Program-made: the position numbers and the translations under genes
Origin: Vibrio syngnathi
GTDB taxonomy: Bacteria; Pseudomonadota; Gammaproteobacteria; Enterobacterales; Vibrionaceae
Length of the DNA: 64,000 bases
Reading direction: 5' to 3'
Assembly (NCBI RefSeq): GCF_002119525.1
Contig: NZ_CP017917.1
Location: forward strand, 1,116,001 to 1,180,000
In this document: positions 27,725 through 35,493 of the stretch, in pieces
How positions within the stretch are numbered: position 1 is the first letter of the stretch
How the letters are laid out: every line of letters starts with the position of its first letter
Notes under the pieces: generated by a model
Databases searched by the model: none
The model's input: the letters and a program-made list of their open reading frames with translations, nothing else
Told to the model about the DNA's origin: nothing

Positions 27725-28065
27725 TTATAACAATACATTAGAGATCTGAATGGAGTGCATATTATCAATGTTATTCTTAAAAGTGCTAGTTAATTGTATG
27801 CATACGAAAAATCAACTTCCCCCGAACTACAAAGCTGAGCTTTGTGGCGCTCTTTGCAACTCAAACAGTTTACGCTTGTTGCTAGCAGATCCCAGTACAA
27901 TAACTACTATTCTGGTTCATATAATTTTTAATATGGAAAACTCATATAAATAGGATGCGAATGAGTAAAAGGTCTATCCAACAATGGGGCAGAGGCGTGT
28001 TACAAACTTTAAGCTCCCCCGTAATGACAAACTTCAGTAGATAATTAGATTTCGGATAATCACTA
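27725..28065. other. Intergenic region without a convincing gene
   Basis: About 340 AT-rich bases. It contains the odd-length palindrome ACAAAGCT-G-AGCTTTGT at 27829-27845, which could end transcription of the DUF4440 operon. The short frames crossing this gap have neither ribosome sites nor family character. Confidence 0.5.
27829..27845 (-). terminator. Palindrome, possible terminator of the DUF4440/VOC/cupin operon
   Basis: ACAAAGCT/AGCTTTGT around a single base, about 220 bases after the DUF4440 stop codon. There is no immediate T run, so the role is uncertain. Confidence 0.3.
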
Positions 28066-28437
28066 CTAACTGAGTTTGAAAGGTTTACATTGCGTACCTT
28101 GATGATACCTGAGCTTCCAACAAGTGCCCGTAAATGTCCAAATTGAACAGCGTTTGGCATAGTCACTAACTTCTCCAGATTCACTTACAAGAGCAGACTC
28201 ATACTTTAAAAGCTGTATAGAAGGCTCAAGTTGAATACATTCATACTTTTGAGAATGAACGCGGATATCTGAAGGCTCTTCCAAATCCATCATTTGAATA
28301 ATGGATGTAAAATCGTAGCTATCTCCTGACTTACCAACTTCAGTAAAACTAGGGTGTATTAAACGATCAAGGTCAGCTTTGTTCTGACGAGTTTGGTATT
28401 GATGGAGTTCTATTTCTTGTTCGATCAAAATGTCCAT
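28066..28437 (-). CDS. DUF4440 (SnoaL/NTF2-like) protein
   Basis: The ATG at 28437 behind AGGAGG starts a 123-residue protein, M-D-I-L-I-E-Q-E-I. It has the NTF2-like pattern of the DUF4440 family: an N-terminal helix pair (L-D-R-L-I-H-P-S-F-T-E-V-G), then beta strands ending I-W-T-F-T-G-T-C-W-K-L-R-Y-H-Q-G-T. Members are small-ligand binding or enzymatic proteins of varied function. It lies 45 bases after a VOC gene on the same strand, third in a small operon. Confidence 0.8.
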   Translation of the reverse strand: MDILIEQEIELHQYQTRQNKADLDRLIHPSFTEVGKSGDSYDFTSIIQMMDLEEPSDIRVHSQKYECIQLEPSIQLLKYESALVSESGEVSDYAKRCSIWTFTGTCWKLRYHQGTQCKPFKLS

Positions 28438-28482
28438 TTTACCTCCTAAACTGATATGGCATATAAGGCCTTTATAATCCAT

Positions 28483-28848
28483 TTAAACCACTTGCAACGT
28501 CGTCGCCCCACGCAAGCCAATTAGGTTGCCAAATGGATCTTCGATTTGACACATAAAAAGCCCATTTTCAATTGCCATTGGGCCTCTATACAGTTTTGCA
28601 CCAAGTTCTTCAAAATGATCCAGTGCTTTATCCAAGTTGTTTACCGACCAATATAAAACTGTCCCGCATTTACCCGAGCCTACTTTTTCGTCTGCTTGCA
28701 CTATCTCAAGAGAAAAACCGTTTAAATTGAGCACGGTAAAGTCGAAACTAGGATGATAAACAGATTCTGCTGTAGGAAAGGCTTTTTGATACCACTCGAT
28801 GCCCAATGCGACATTTTGAACATGAATAAGAATCGCTGTTGGAATCAT
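28483..28848 (-). CDS. VOC-superfamily (glyoxalase/bleomycin-resistance-like) protein
   Basis: The ATG at 28848 has a strong AGGAGGA ribosome site, so I use it rather than the upstream extension. 121 residues with two beta-alpha-beta-beta-beta units: A-I-L-I-H-V-Q-N-V-A-L-G-I-E-W-Y and Y-W-S-V-N-N-L-D-K-A-L-D, ending E-D-P-F-G-N-L-I-G-L. A first-unit histidine and a glutamate late in the second unit are candidate metal ligands. Substrate unknown. Confidence 0.85.
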   Translation of the reverse strand: MIPTAILIHVQNVALGIEWYQKAFPTAESVYHPSFDFTVLNLNGFSLEIVQADEKVGSGKCGTVLYWSVNNLDKALDHFEELGAKLYRGPMAIENGLFMCQIEDPFGNLIGLRGATTLQVV

Positions 28849-28875
28849 AGTCTTCCTCCTACTACTTACCAATCA

Positions 28876-29340
28876 CTAGTATGGTGTGCCGTTCTTTCTA
28901 GAGGGAGTCCATTCACCAGAACTTTCAACAACCCATTTGAAATCATCATCTGGATAATGGGCTTCGTCTTTTGCAACTCGGCTCCCTATAACTATAAATT
29001 TAGCTTGTTCGCTACTACGGTTTATTAAATGATGACCATTTTCGACCCTAGCAGGGAAGCCAATACACATTCCTGCAAACAATGTCTGCTCACCGTCATC
29101 ACTGACTAAACATAGCTCACCACCGAGTACATAAAGAAACTCATCTGACCTTGTGTGCCAATGGCGAAGAGCCGACTGCGCATTCGGTTCTAATACTTCC
29201 AGATTCACACCGAACTGAGTGAGCCCAAAAGAATCACCTAAACTTCTGCATTCAGATTGACCAAGGCGAGATTTAAATGGCTCTGGAAATGGGTTAAACG
29301 TATCACCTTTTATGCTTAACGCTTGTTTCGCTTTCGTCAT
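28876..29340 (-). CDS. Cupin-domain protein
   Basis: 154 residues with a single cupin barrel (about 40-125). The metal-binding first motif is R-H-W-H-T-R-S-D-E-F-L-Y-V-L-G-G-E and the second is G-F-P-A-R-V-E-N-G-H-H. Such proteins are often sugar-binding or small-molecule enzymes. First gene of a cupin-VOC-DUF4440 operon with 27-base spacing to the next gene. The presence of three small-molecule-binding folds together suggests a shared metabolic or resistance role, which I cannot define. Confidence 0.83.
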   Translation of the reverse strand: MTKAKQALSIKGDTFNPFPEPFKSRLGQSECRSLGDSFGLTQFGVNLEVLEPNAQSALRHWHTRSDEFLYVLGGELCLVSDDGEQTLFAGMCIGFPARVENGHHLINRSSEQAKFIVIGSRVAKDEAHYPDDDFKWVVESSGEWTPSRKNGTPY

Positions 29341-29603
29341 TAATTGCCCCTATGCATAACGCTTTTCAGTCGGGATATAGTCATTTGCTTCTGTCCATCT
29401 TGCTCAACCTTTTTAAGCAACTCAAGCCATATATGGTGGTTATGTGATTTTTGTACGCACACGAGTGATGGGTTACGAAAAAAACACCTGCACTCTAGGG
29501 TTGTTAGTTAGCATATGTATTACAAAATCAACTCACCATTAATTAGTCAATCATCGGTCGTGACACACTTTGGGGCAATAATGTGTTTGCAAGTCCCAAA
29601 CAA
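29341..29603. other. Intergenic region between the guaC terminator and the cupin gene
   Basis: No gene supported. It must contain the cupin operon promoter, read leftwards. A short plus-strand frame beginning near 29515 crosses the guaC terminator and is not credible. Confidence 0.5.
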
Positions 29604-29606
29604 AAA

Positions 29607-29630
29607 AAGAGCCGCTAAAAAGCGGCTCTT
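29607..29630 (-). terminator. guaC terminator
   Basis: Perfect stem AAGAGCCGCT / AGCGGCTCTT with an AAAA loop. On the minus strand it is followed by seven T. It lies 30 bases past the guaC stop codon. The 24 bases are identical to the core of the GST terminator at 20287. Confidence 0.9.
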
Positions 29631-29659
29631 GATTTTCAAACTATTCGAATCCGTTCAGA

Positions 29660-29908
29660 TTACTCTTTACCGAATACGTTGTTCTCTTGCTCTTGTACAC
29701 GGATGAAAGTCGTACGCTTAGTTAGCTCTTTAAGCTTTGCTGCGCCTACGTATGTACAAGTTGAACGCACACCACCAAGGATGTCAGAAATCGTGTAATG
29801 AACAGAACCACGGTATGGAAGTAAAACAGTTTTACCTTCCGCAGCACGGTACTTAGCAACACCACCTGAGTGCTTGTCCATAGCCGACTGAGATGACATG
29901 CCGTAGAA
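29660..29908 (-). pseudogene. guaC: guaC 3' fragment (GMP reductase C-terminus) cut off by the prophage
   Basis: The last 82 codons of GMP reductase (which reduces GMP to IMP with NADPH) are intact: [10 protein letters not shown], then [14 protein letters not shown] and [12 protein letters not shown] at the end. Upstream of F-Y-G-M the residues no longer match the family (expected G-E-K-F-M-L), and the DNA becomes phage sequence. The other ~265 codons are absent from the window. Whether the prophage rebuilds a complete guaC at its far end cannot be seen. Confidence 0.92.
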
Positions 29909-29945
29909 CTTAACAAAAACAAGCGACATTAGAATCAAATCAACA
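29895..29945. other. Probable prophage attachment junction inside guaC
   Basis: GuaC similarity stops at about 29908, with the host-like TTCTACGGCATG at 29897-29908 on the minus strand. The shared core (att) should lie within or next to these bases. Its exact limits need the other prophage end. Confidence 0.6.
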
Positions 29946-30161
29946 ACTTAGTATAATTTTGATGTACATAAAAACAGTAAGAAGTGGCGATTTATGCCCA
30001 TAAATAACGCTGTTTTACAATGAATGCCGCCATTTTTGCCGCCACTTTTTGCGAGCGAGTTAATAGCCATCCCTTTAATATGCATTTACACAGCAAATGC
30101 ATAATAGGTAAATTAATTAGTAACACGTAACCCAAACGCCTTTGCTTGCTGCGTCTGGATA

Positions 30162-30186
30162 GGTCAAGTTCGGGGGGAACTTGACC
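30162..30186 (-). terminator. Inverted repeat after rha
   Basis: Perfect 10-bp arms GGTCAAGTTC / GAACTTGACC around GGGGG, 9 bases beyond the rha stop codon. It lacks a T run. It could be a terminator or part of the attachment/recombination region, because the prophage end is about 250 bases away. Confidence 0.5.
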
Positions 30187-30195
30187 GCCCTATTA

Positions 30196-30867
30196 TCAAT
30201 ACGGGCTATGTGCTCGATACTTTTCTAATACTAGCCTTACGTTTTCCCACAGCTCTTCGATGTCTCGATACTCTAGGTAAAAACCGCTATCAATAAACTC
30301 AGCACCGCTTGATGAGAACCACGGTTGGGTTTCACCTTTCCCACCTACTCCTAGTTCGAATTTAGCGCAGTACTTTCCGCCTGTTGGTCGAATTTGGAAT
30401 TTGATGTGATAAGTCCAATGGGTTTCTGATTGACAGCGTTCGTACTTTGCAGGCAACCAGCCAGAATCATAGAAGTTTGGTAATCGACTTGCAGGCAGCT
30501 GATATTGAGACGGTGGAAGTATTGACATTGCGCTACGGAGTTGGCTAGCCATTTGGTTGAATGCGTTAATGTAAGCTTCTTTAATGTGTGCCGCTTTAGT
30601 ACCTGTAAAACCCATAACCAAGAACATGAAGCCATCTTTGGTCATTTCATATGCTTTACGAAGCTGCCCTTTTTTATCTCGATAATCAACCAGCGCAAAA
30701 TTGCGCCCGTTAAATTCATCTGAACATTCGAGGGATTCAAGCCTCTTTAAAACGTCTTTATGCTGCTTGTTAAATGCCTCGGCGATTTTCAACGAGGTCG
30801 TGCGGATCTGCTCGCCTTGGTTAAAGACAAGATCAGATACAGTCAGGGTAAGGGAAGTTGTCGGCAT
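30196..30867 (-). CDS. rha: Rha-family phage regulatory protein
   Basis: The ATG at 30867 has a textbook GGAGG seven bases upstream; an upstream TTG extension is rejected. The N-terminal ~95 residues form the pRha domain (I-R-T-T-S-L-K-I-A-E-A-F-N-K-Q-H-K-D-V, Y-E-M-T-K-D-G-F-M-F-L-V-M-G-F-T-G, A-Y-I-N-A-F-N-Q-M). The ~125-residue C-terminal part is unassigned. Rha proteins act as antirepressors or as regulators of lysogeny. It lies next to the attachment end with a C4-like leader, as antirepressor genes in P1/P22-type immI regions do. Confidence 0.88.
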   Translation of the reverse strand: MPTTSLTLTVSDLVFNQGEQIRTTSLKIAEAFNKQHKDVLKRLESLECSDEFNGRNFALVDYRDKKGQLRKAYEMTKDGFMFLVMGFTGTKAAHIKEAYINAFNQMASQLRSAMSILPPSQYQLPASRLPNFYDSGWLPAKYERCQSETHWTYHIKFQIRPTGGKYCAKFELGVGGKGETQPWFSSSGAEFIDSGFYLEYRDIEELWENVRLVLEKYRAHSPY

Positions 30868-30911
30868 GATGGCCTCCGGAAGTAATTTCGTTAAATCACC
30901 ACACAAAGGTC

Positions 30912-31055
30912 TCAATCTTCGGGTGGTGAACTGAACAAGGTTGAGACTACCGCACTTCCGCAACGGCCAGCCGAAGCTGCCTTGCCCAGCCCACCATAAT
31001 GCTGATAGTACGTTTTGTAAGTAAAACGACCATGTTCAGGTGTGCCGAGGCCGCA
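30912..31055 (-). CDS. Small Icd/Ash-like peptide upstream of rha
   Basis: A 47-residue frame beginning ATG at 31055, immediately after a hairpin with T run: M-C-G-L-G-T-P-E-H-G-R-F-T, then Y-Y-Q-H-Y-G-G-L-G-K-A-A-S and C-G-S-A-V-V-S-T. This pattern recurs in the short Ash/Icd-like frames of P1/P4-type prophage leaders, whose translation is blocked by C4 RNA. Such peptides can inhibit host division. Conservation may reflect RNA structure rather than protein, so translation is uncertain. Confidence 0.45.
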   Translation of the reverse strand, partial: CGLGTPEHGRFTYKTYYQHYGGLGKAASAGRCGSAVVSTLFSSPPED

Positions 31056-31056
31056 C

Positions 31057-31140
31057 ATAAAAAAACCAGCAAAATGCTGGCGTCTATGCGCCGGAAGAAT
31101 AAAGCGGGGTCTCAATCCCGACACTGGATTTTGCCAGTGC
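31057..31140 (-). ncRNA. C4-like antisense RNA candidate in the rha leader
   Basis: Read on the minus strand the segment has a stem GCACTGG/CCAGTG, then A-T-T-G-A-G-A-C-C, an internal GCGC-containing region, and ends in CCAGCA-TTT-TGCTGG plus seven T, a terminator. The ATTGAGAC part is complementary to GTCTCAAC about 150 bases downstream, in the leader of rha. This is the logic of phage C4 antisense RNAs. No covariance test was possible. Confidence 0.45.
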
Positions 31141-31234
31141 AGTTACAGGTTAACTATGTAGAAGATCGGTGTCAAACGTTTAATAGCGTTGCATATCGTG
31201 TAGAATAGCCCATCGTTTAAAATGAGTAATTTTC

Positions 31235-32416
31235 GTGCAAAAATTTGATTCTTTTTCACTTCTTATCGCTATTATTTGTTCATTAGTCTTTTTTGTTTTT
31301 GGAGCAGGATTAGCAGCTTTTACAGAATTTGATAGCACCTTTGGTGATTTAGCTACGTGGGTATCCTCTATTGGTACAGTCTCAACATTAGGTTTTGCAA
31401 TTAGACAAAATCATATCCTGAGAGAAGAACAAAAGAGGGAAACACAAGAGCGAAAAACAGTAGAAAAACAACAACAGGAAGAATTAAGGAGTGAGCGCGA
31501 AAAACGAGAAGAGCACGAACGTAAGCAGCAAGATATGTGGGGAAACCAAAATGAAATGCTTACGTTCCAAAAATATGAAGCCCACTTTGAACTTTTTAAT
31601 AAGTTACTAGACAGAATTGAAACAGAAGAGCGATTCCGGGGTATATACGTATTTCCCGAGCGCACACGCACGTATGCTGCATTATTTCCAAATAATAACC
31701 TTTCTCACTGCGAATTCGATTTTTCATCCCAAACAGAGAACCACAACAGCTTACAAACTATAGAATCAATTATGGCTGATGTAGTCAAATATGCGACTGT
31801 ATTATCAACTGAAAAAGTAGATAAGAAAGATGCTTTGCTGAAGTTCACTGCATGCCTTAGTCTTTGGGCCAATACATTAGGTTCACGATTGAAAGAAAAC
31901 GATATTCCTGGGAGCTATGGCGTGGGTACTATAGCTGCTTACCGCTTCTTTAACATATCTCGGGGGCTGTCATGTATATTAGCTTTATGTGATATCACCG
32001 ATGAACTCAGACGTTTTGCTAACATACAACCGCTCACTCAAGATTCTCGAGATGCATTCTGCATATTCATAAAGGAAGACCTTTACATCAACTTATTCTT
32101 ATTAACAGGTGAAAACACAATATATAACACAAACCTAGGTGCTCTAAACTCCTTAGCCATTTTTTCAAAAGTCTACCAAATTGGAAACGATGCCCACCTA
32201 CGTATTCAAAACAGTATTGTTGATGGCATACCTCGATTCTTTCCAGATGTAAGCACTGATGTTCTCGAGAAACTTAGTAATAGAGACTATGTTATCCAAA
32301 AATATGTGACAACCATAGATAAACTGCAAGCGGTTTTGCCTAAATTGGAAGGTAACAATAAGAAGCCTATTGAGCAGTTAGTCCTAGAGCTTAAAAAGCA
32401 ACTAGAAACTGATTAA
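31235..32416 (+). CDS. Prophage cargo gene: two-helix membrane protein with coiled coil
   Basis: I do not recognise this family. The 393-residue product (GTG start, weak ribosome site) has membrane helices at about 8-30 and 40-58. A strongly charged coiled coil follows (about 60-105, rich in E, K, R, Q), then a ~280-residue soluble helical domain facing the cytoplasm. It is AT-rich, read opposite to the tail genes and overlaps the end of gpD by 4 bases. Its place between the tail operon and the att site is typical of lysogenic-conversion genes. Membrane plus coiled coil plus unknown domain would suit a superinfection or abortive-infection protein. Confidence 0.7.
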   Translation: MQKFDSFSLLIAIICSLVFFVFGAGLAAFTEFDSTFGDLATWVSSIGTVSTLGFAIRQNHILREEQKRETQERKTVEKQQQEELRSEREKREEHERKQQDMWGNQNEMLTFQKYEAHFELFNKLLDRIETEERFRGIYVFPERTRTYAALFPNNNLSHCEFDFSSQTENHNSLQTIESIMADVVKYATVLSTEKVDKKDALLKFTACLSLWANTLGSRLKENDIPGSYGVGTIAAYRFFNISRGLSCILALCDITDELRRFANIQPLTQDSRDAFCIFIKEDLYINLFLLTGENTIYNTNLGALNSLAIFSKVYQIGNDAHLRIQNSIVDGIPRFFPDVSTDVLEKLSNRDYVIQKYVTTIDKLQAVLPKLEGNNKKPIEQLVLELKKQLETD

Positions 32417-34053
32417 CTTATTTGTGTAATTGGGTTGAGCCTTCCCTTCAGTACTGAACTGTCCGAGCCATGACCACTAATATCACTCGCTTGCACTGGT
32501 GCTTTAGTTGTTGCCGGGCCAGCTACTACGCCACTATGCGTATGAGTCGCCAATGTGTCGGCCAACTCTTTCACCACCTGCATGAGTTCAGACAGCAAAA
32601 TCAGCACGTTCTCTTCTTTAGAACCAATCCATGTTCTTGGTGCTTGCAGCCATTGGTGCTCGGCTGCAATGCTTCGGCGAACTTTGCCAATCGTCTCCAC
32701 TAATTCGCCTGCGGTAGCTGTCTGCATGTTTCCTAAACTGCCTAGCACGATGTCATCACCTGCAATTAGGTTTATTGCGCCTAATGCTTCAATCAGCTTT
32801 TTGCCGACTACTTCTTCAATGCTGTGCTCATCAACCAAGATATGCTGCTGACCAAATTCACCACGATAGCGTTCCACTTGGTCCAGCTTTTCAAATGCTA
32901 TTTGGCTTTGCGTTTGGTCGGTTTGCTGGGTGGTGTTTCCTGCAGCATCAATTCGGTTGCTTACCTCTTCACGTTGCTGCTGCAGTTGTTCCCCCGGCTC
33001 TATTGACGGCAACGCATATTCACGGCCATAAATACCACGGATGATAGGTCTGTCATTGCGACCATAGGCGAAGGCGATTTCGACAAGAGTTCCCTCAAGT
33101 GGGTAAGCCATCAAGCCGGATTCATGACCACTCATGTGAACGGGCAATGGGATAGAGCGATAAACAGGCACGTTAATATCTGGATTTAAGTCTTCATCTA
33201 ACACCTGAACATCTACCGCATACCTTGGGCGAAATGGGTCTGTGACCTGCCCTGTTGTTGCGGTGTCTCTTACCGCCTCAACACGGCCAAACTTAGGCAA
33301 ATGAAATCCCGCCGCCAACTCAGGGAAGTTCTGCAGCGTTTCACGTTTCTTTGGTGGAACTTCGGATTGCTCAGCCTTCCAATATGCGGTCATTTCGTCT
33401 TGAATTAAATCAACTCGATTGACGCGCTTATCGTTCATGGCTCTACCCGGCCTAAGCATTGGGAATGGAATAAAAGTGACACTGTTACCACTTTGACGAC
33501 TGGTGAACTCTTCTGGTAGTGCCATCGGTTTGTTGTGGAAGTGACTATCTTGATACGAACCGAAGTAAACCACCTGATCAGTATGTTGAAACCAAACACA
33601 ATCAGGAATAGAGAACGCCTTGGCGACTTGTTCTAAACATTGATAGCCCGTTCCCTGGCTAACAAAGTTTGGAATGGTGGTTTTGATGTAATCCGCATCA
33701 GGCAAGTTGAACTCAAGCCCTGTTAAACCTGAAAGGGTGTCGAACACCTGCTCTGCGGTTGGATGCTCTAAGCTGACAGCCCAACGTTTAGACAAAATAC
33801 CCGTTAGCTCTTTGACCGTGAGCTTGTGGTAGCCGTTAGCCGCAGGTTGAACTTTGTCGATATACCCTTCAAACCAAGGGGCGGTTTTGTTCTCATAACC
33901 AATATCAAAACGTACAGACGTAAACAGCTCTGGCTTTGCCTTGGTTTCAACTTCGAAGATAGCAACACTGCCTAAAGATAGTTTTAGGCTCACCATGTTG
34001 CTCACTAGTTTGACTTCGTCACCACTGATAAACAGGCGTTTCTCTAGCTTCAT
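32413..34053 (-). CDS. D: gpD-like baseplate hub protein fused to a gpV-like spike
   Basis: 546 residues, longer than P2 gpD (~390). The N-terminal ~300 residues match the late-control gpD / VgrG-gp27-like hub. They are followed by a gp5/gpV OB-fold segment (about 325-370, G-H-E-S-G-L-M-A-Y-P-L-E-G-T-L-V and R-P-I-I-R-G-I-Y) and a C-terminal beta/repeat tail. No separate gpV gene exists in the operon, so this protein probably supplies both hub and membrane-piercing spike. It is the last gene of the late tail operon and overlaps the next gene upstream by 4 bases. Confidence 0.85.
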   Translation of the reverse strand: MKLEKRLFISGDEVKLVSNMVSLKLSLGSVAIFEVETKAKPELFTSVRFDIGYENKTAPWFEGYIDKVQPAANGYHKLTVKELTGILSKRWAVSLEHPTAEQVFDTLSGLTGLEFNLPDADYIKTTIPNFVSQGTGYQCLEQVAKAFSIPDCVWFQHTDQVVYFGSYQDSHFHNKPMALPEEFTSRQSGNSVTFIPFPMLRPGRAMNDKRVNRVDLIQDEMTAYWKAEQSEVPPKKRETLQNFPELAAGFHLPKFGRVEAVRDTATTGQVTDPFRPRYAVDVQVLDEDLNPDINVPVYRSIPLPVHMSGHESGLMAYPLEGTLVEIAFAYGRNDRPIIRGIYGREYALPSIEPGEQLQQQREEVSNRIDAAGNTTQQTDQTQSQIAFEKLDQVERYRGEFGQQHILVDEHSIEEVVGKKLIEALGAINLIAGDDIVLGSLGNMQTATAGELVETIGKVRRSIAAEHQWLQAPRTWIGSKEENVLILLSELMQVVKELADTLATHTHSGVVAGPATTKAPVQASDISGHGSDSSVLKGRLNPITQIS

Positions 34054-34523
34054 TTCGTTGCTTCCTCTGCGTTATTCAGTGCCTGTTTTAGTCGTGTGTT
34101 TTCTCGTTGCTCTGGTTTAGTCTGTTCTTTGGCTCGTTGCTCTTTTTGCTCTGCGACACTATTGTGCTCTCGCAACTCAAAAGAGACGTTCCAAGCCTGC
34201 AGGGTTTCATGCTCTCTCGCATTGATACGGCCAGTGAATTTCACGTTGCGAATCTTGAGTGCTAGCGCGATGTCACTACCTATTCGATAAACGCGGCGAG
34301 TGTTGGTTTCATCTTTATCTGAAGCAAACGAGTACAACTGAGTAAGTGTATCTATACGAGTGAAAGGAATACGGCCACTAAAGGTCAGTTTCTTGCCTTT
34401 GTCGCCTTGCTCAGCCGTATCGGTACCCGATGATTGGCCGCTCATGTCCTGGTCTTTTAACTCCAATGACATTTCAACTTTCATCGAGTCTAAGTTAACC
34501 GGCATACCGTTGAGAGCTAACAT
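34050..34523 (-). CDS. Baseplate complex protein (gpU-position)
   Basis: 157 residues starting M-L-A-L-N-G-M-P-V-N-L-D-S-M. The beta-rich body includes L-T-F-S-G-R-I-P-F-T-R-I and R-V-Y-R-I-G-S-D-I-A-L, and the C-terminus is a charged helical tail. It resembles the baseplate complex proteins of K139-like phages and sits in the slot of P2 gpU, just before gpD, with a 4-base ATGA overlap. Role inferred from position and resemblance. Confidence 0.65.
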   Translation of the reverse strand: MLALNGMPVNLDSMKVEMSLELKDQDMSGQSSGTDTAEQGDKGKKLTFSGRIPFTRIDTLTQLYSFASDKDETNTRRVYRIGSDIALALKIRNVKFTGRINAREHETLQAWNVSFELREHNSVAEQKEQRAKEQTKPEQRENTRLKQALNNAEEATK

Positions 34524-34548
34524 AACTTGCCTCCTAACAGAGCTTTAT

Positions 34549-35493
34549 CTAACAAAGCAGTTCTTCAAAGAACGTCATTGGTTCATGGCTAAGTAATAGA
34601 CTCGCCACGGTGAATTGATGATTGTTTGGTGCTCCCGCTTGACCAATCTGCATTGCGATGCTTTCAGCACTACCAGTAACAGACAAAGCGTAAACACTAC
34701 CTTTTAGGTTTTTCAGTGCATTTATCTGGGCTTTGACATCACCCAACCTAGTAGCTCTCTTTGCTGCTAGTGCCTGCAACTTACCGATCACATGGTTTGC
34801 GTCATCAGCTAACGATTCCAATGTAGCGATTTGAGCCCCTTGCCAATGCAAAGCACCCTGCAATGGATTGGCGTTGAGTTTCGCCATGGGTTTAAAGCGA
34901 GGTTGCGCGATTGCTGCAGGTTGGTGAAGCTTATCGGTTTCGTTGGTCACTAGTGCTTGAGTTTGCCTAGCCACCTGACACCAATCTGGTAAAGGAAACA
35001 CGGAAACAAGATCCGCCAACTGATTAGCGAACTGCGCCAACTGCGAAGCGGTCACCATAAGCACAATACAATGAAGATTACCGCCCTCTATTTTAAGTAA
35101 AGGTCGGTACTTATCAGCATGATCACGGAGCTTTCCAGATAACACTTTGACTGCCGCCTGTGGGTTTAGGTAACAACCCGAATCCAGCTTGGTACCAACT
35201 TGAAACTGGTAAGGTGTGGCGGTTAGTACAGTGCCCGTTCTTAACAAAGATTCAAGGTCACCACGCAACCCAATTATCGCATTTGCATCTTCACTTAAAG
35301 AGTGACGCCCATAGCTGGCGTCACTTTCAAGGTTAGTTAAGCGGCTAACTGCTTCATTCATCTTTGTGCCGACTTGGTCTGTTATCTGCTCGGCACTGGT
35401 TTGAATTGCTTGTGAACTGCGAGGCCAACTAAGTGGGGATTGTTTCCACATACGGCTTATACCTCGGAAGAACGCTCTGGCGGAGTCGGCCAA
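34549..35493 (-). CDS. Phage tail-module protein of unknown role
   Basis: 314 residues, largely helical with no membrane helix. The N-terminal third looks coiled-coil-like (V-G-T-K-M-N-E-A-V-S-R-L-T-N-L-E). I do not assign a domain. It starts inside the end of the fibre-assembly-like gene (37-base overlap) and lies before the gpU-position gene, so a role in baseplate or tail terminus assembly is likely. Homologues are expected in K139-type Vibrio phages. Confidence 0.6.
   Translation of the reverse strand: MADSARAFFRGISRMWKQSPLSWPRSSQAIQTSAEQITDQVGTKMNEAVSRLTNLESDASYGRHSLSEDANAIIGLRGDLESLLRTGTVLTATPYQFQVGTKLDSGCYLNPQAAVKVLSGKLRDHADKYRPLLKIEGGNLHCIVLMVTASQLAQFANQLADLVSVFPLPDWCQVARQTQALVTNETDKLHQPAAIAQPRFKPMAKLNANPLQGALHWQGAQIATLESLADDANHVIGKLQALAAKRATRLGDVKAQINALKNLKGSVYALSVTGSAESIAMQIGQAGAPNNHQFTVASLLLSHEPMTFFEELLC

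Noticed and set aside
27942..28184. 80-codon minus-strand frame overlapping the end of the DUF4440 gene
   Set aside because: It overlaps a supported gene in another frame and has no ribosome site.
28066..29340. Integron cassette array (cupin, VOC, DUF4440 genes are common cassette contents)
   Set aside because: The genes are 27-45 bases apart with strong ribosome sites and no attC-like imperfect palindromes between them, so they form an operon.
29515..29706. 63-codon plus-strand frame across the guaC terminator
   Set aside because: It crosses a strong terminator and is antisense to guaC.
30701..31208. Plus-strand short frames opposite rha and its leader
   Set aside because: They are antisense to rha and the C4-like region and lack any support of their own.
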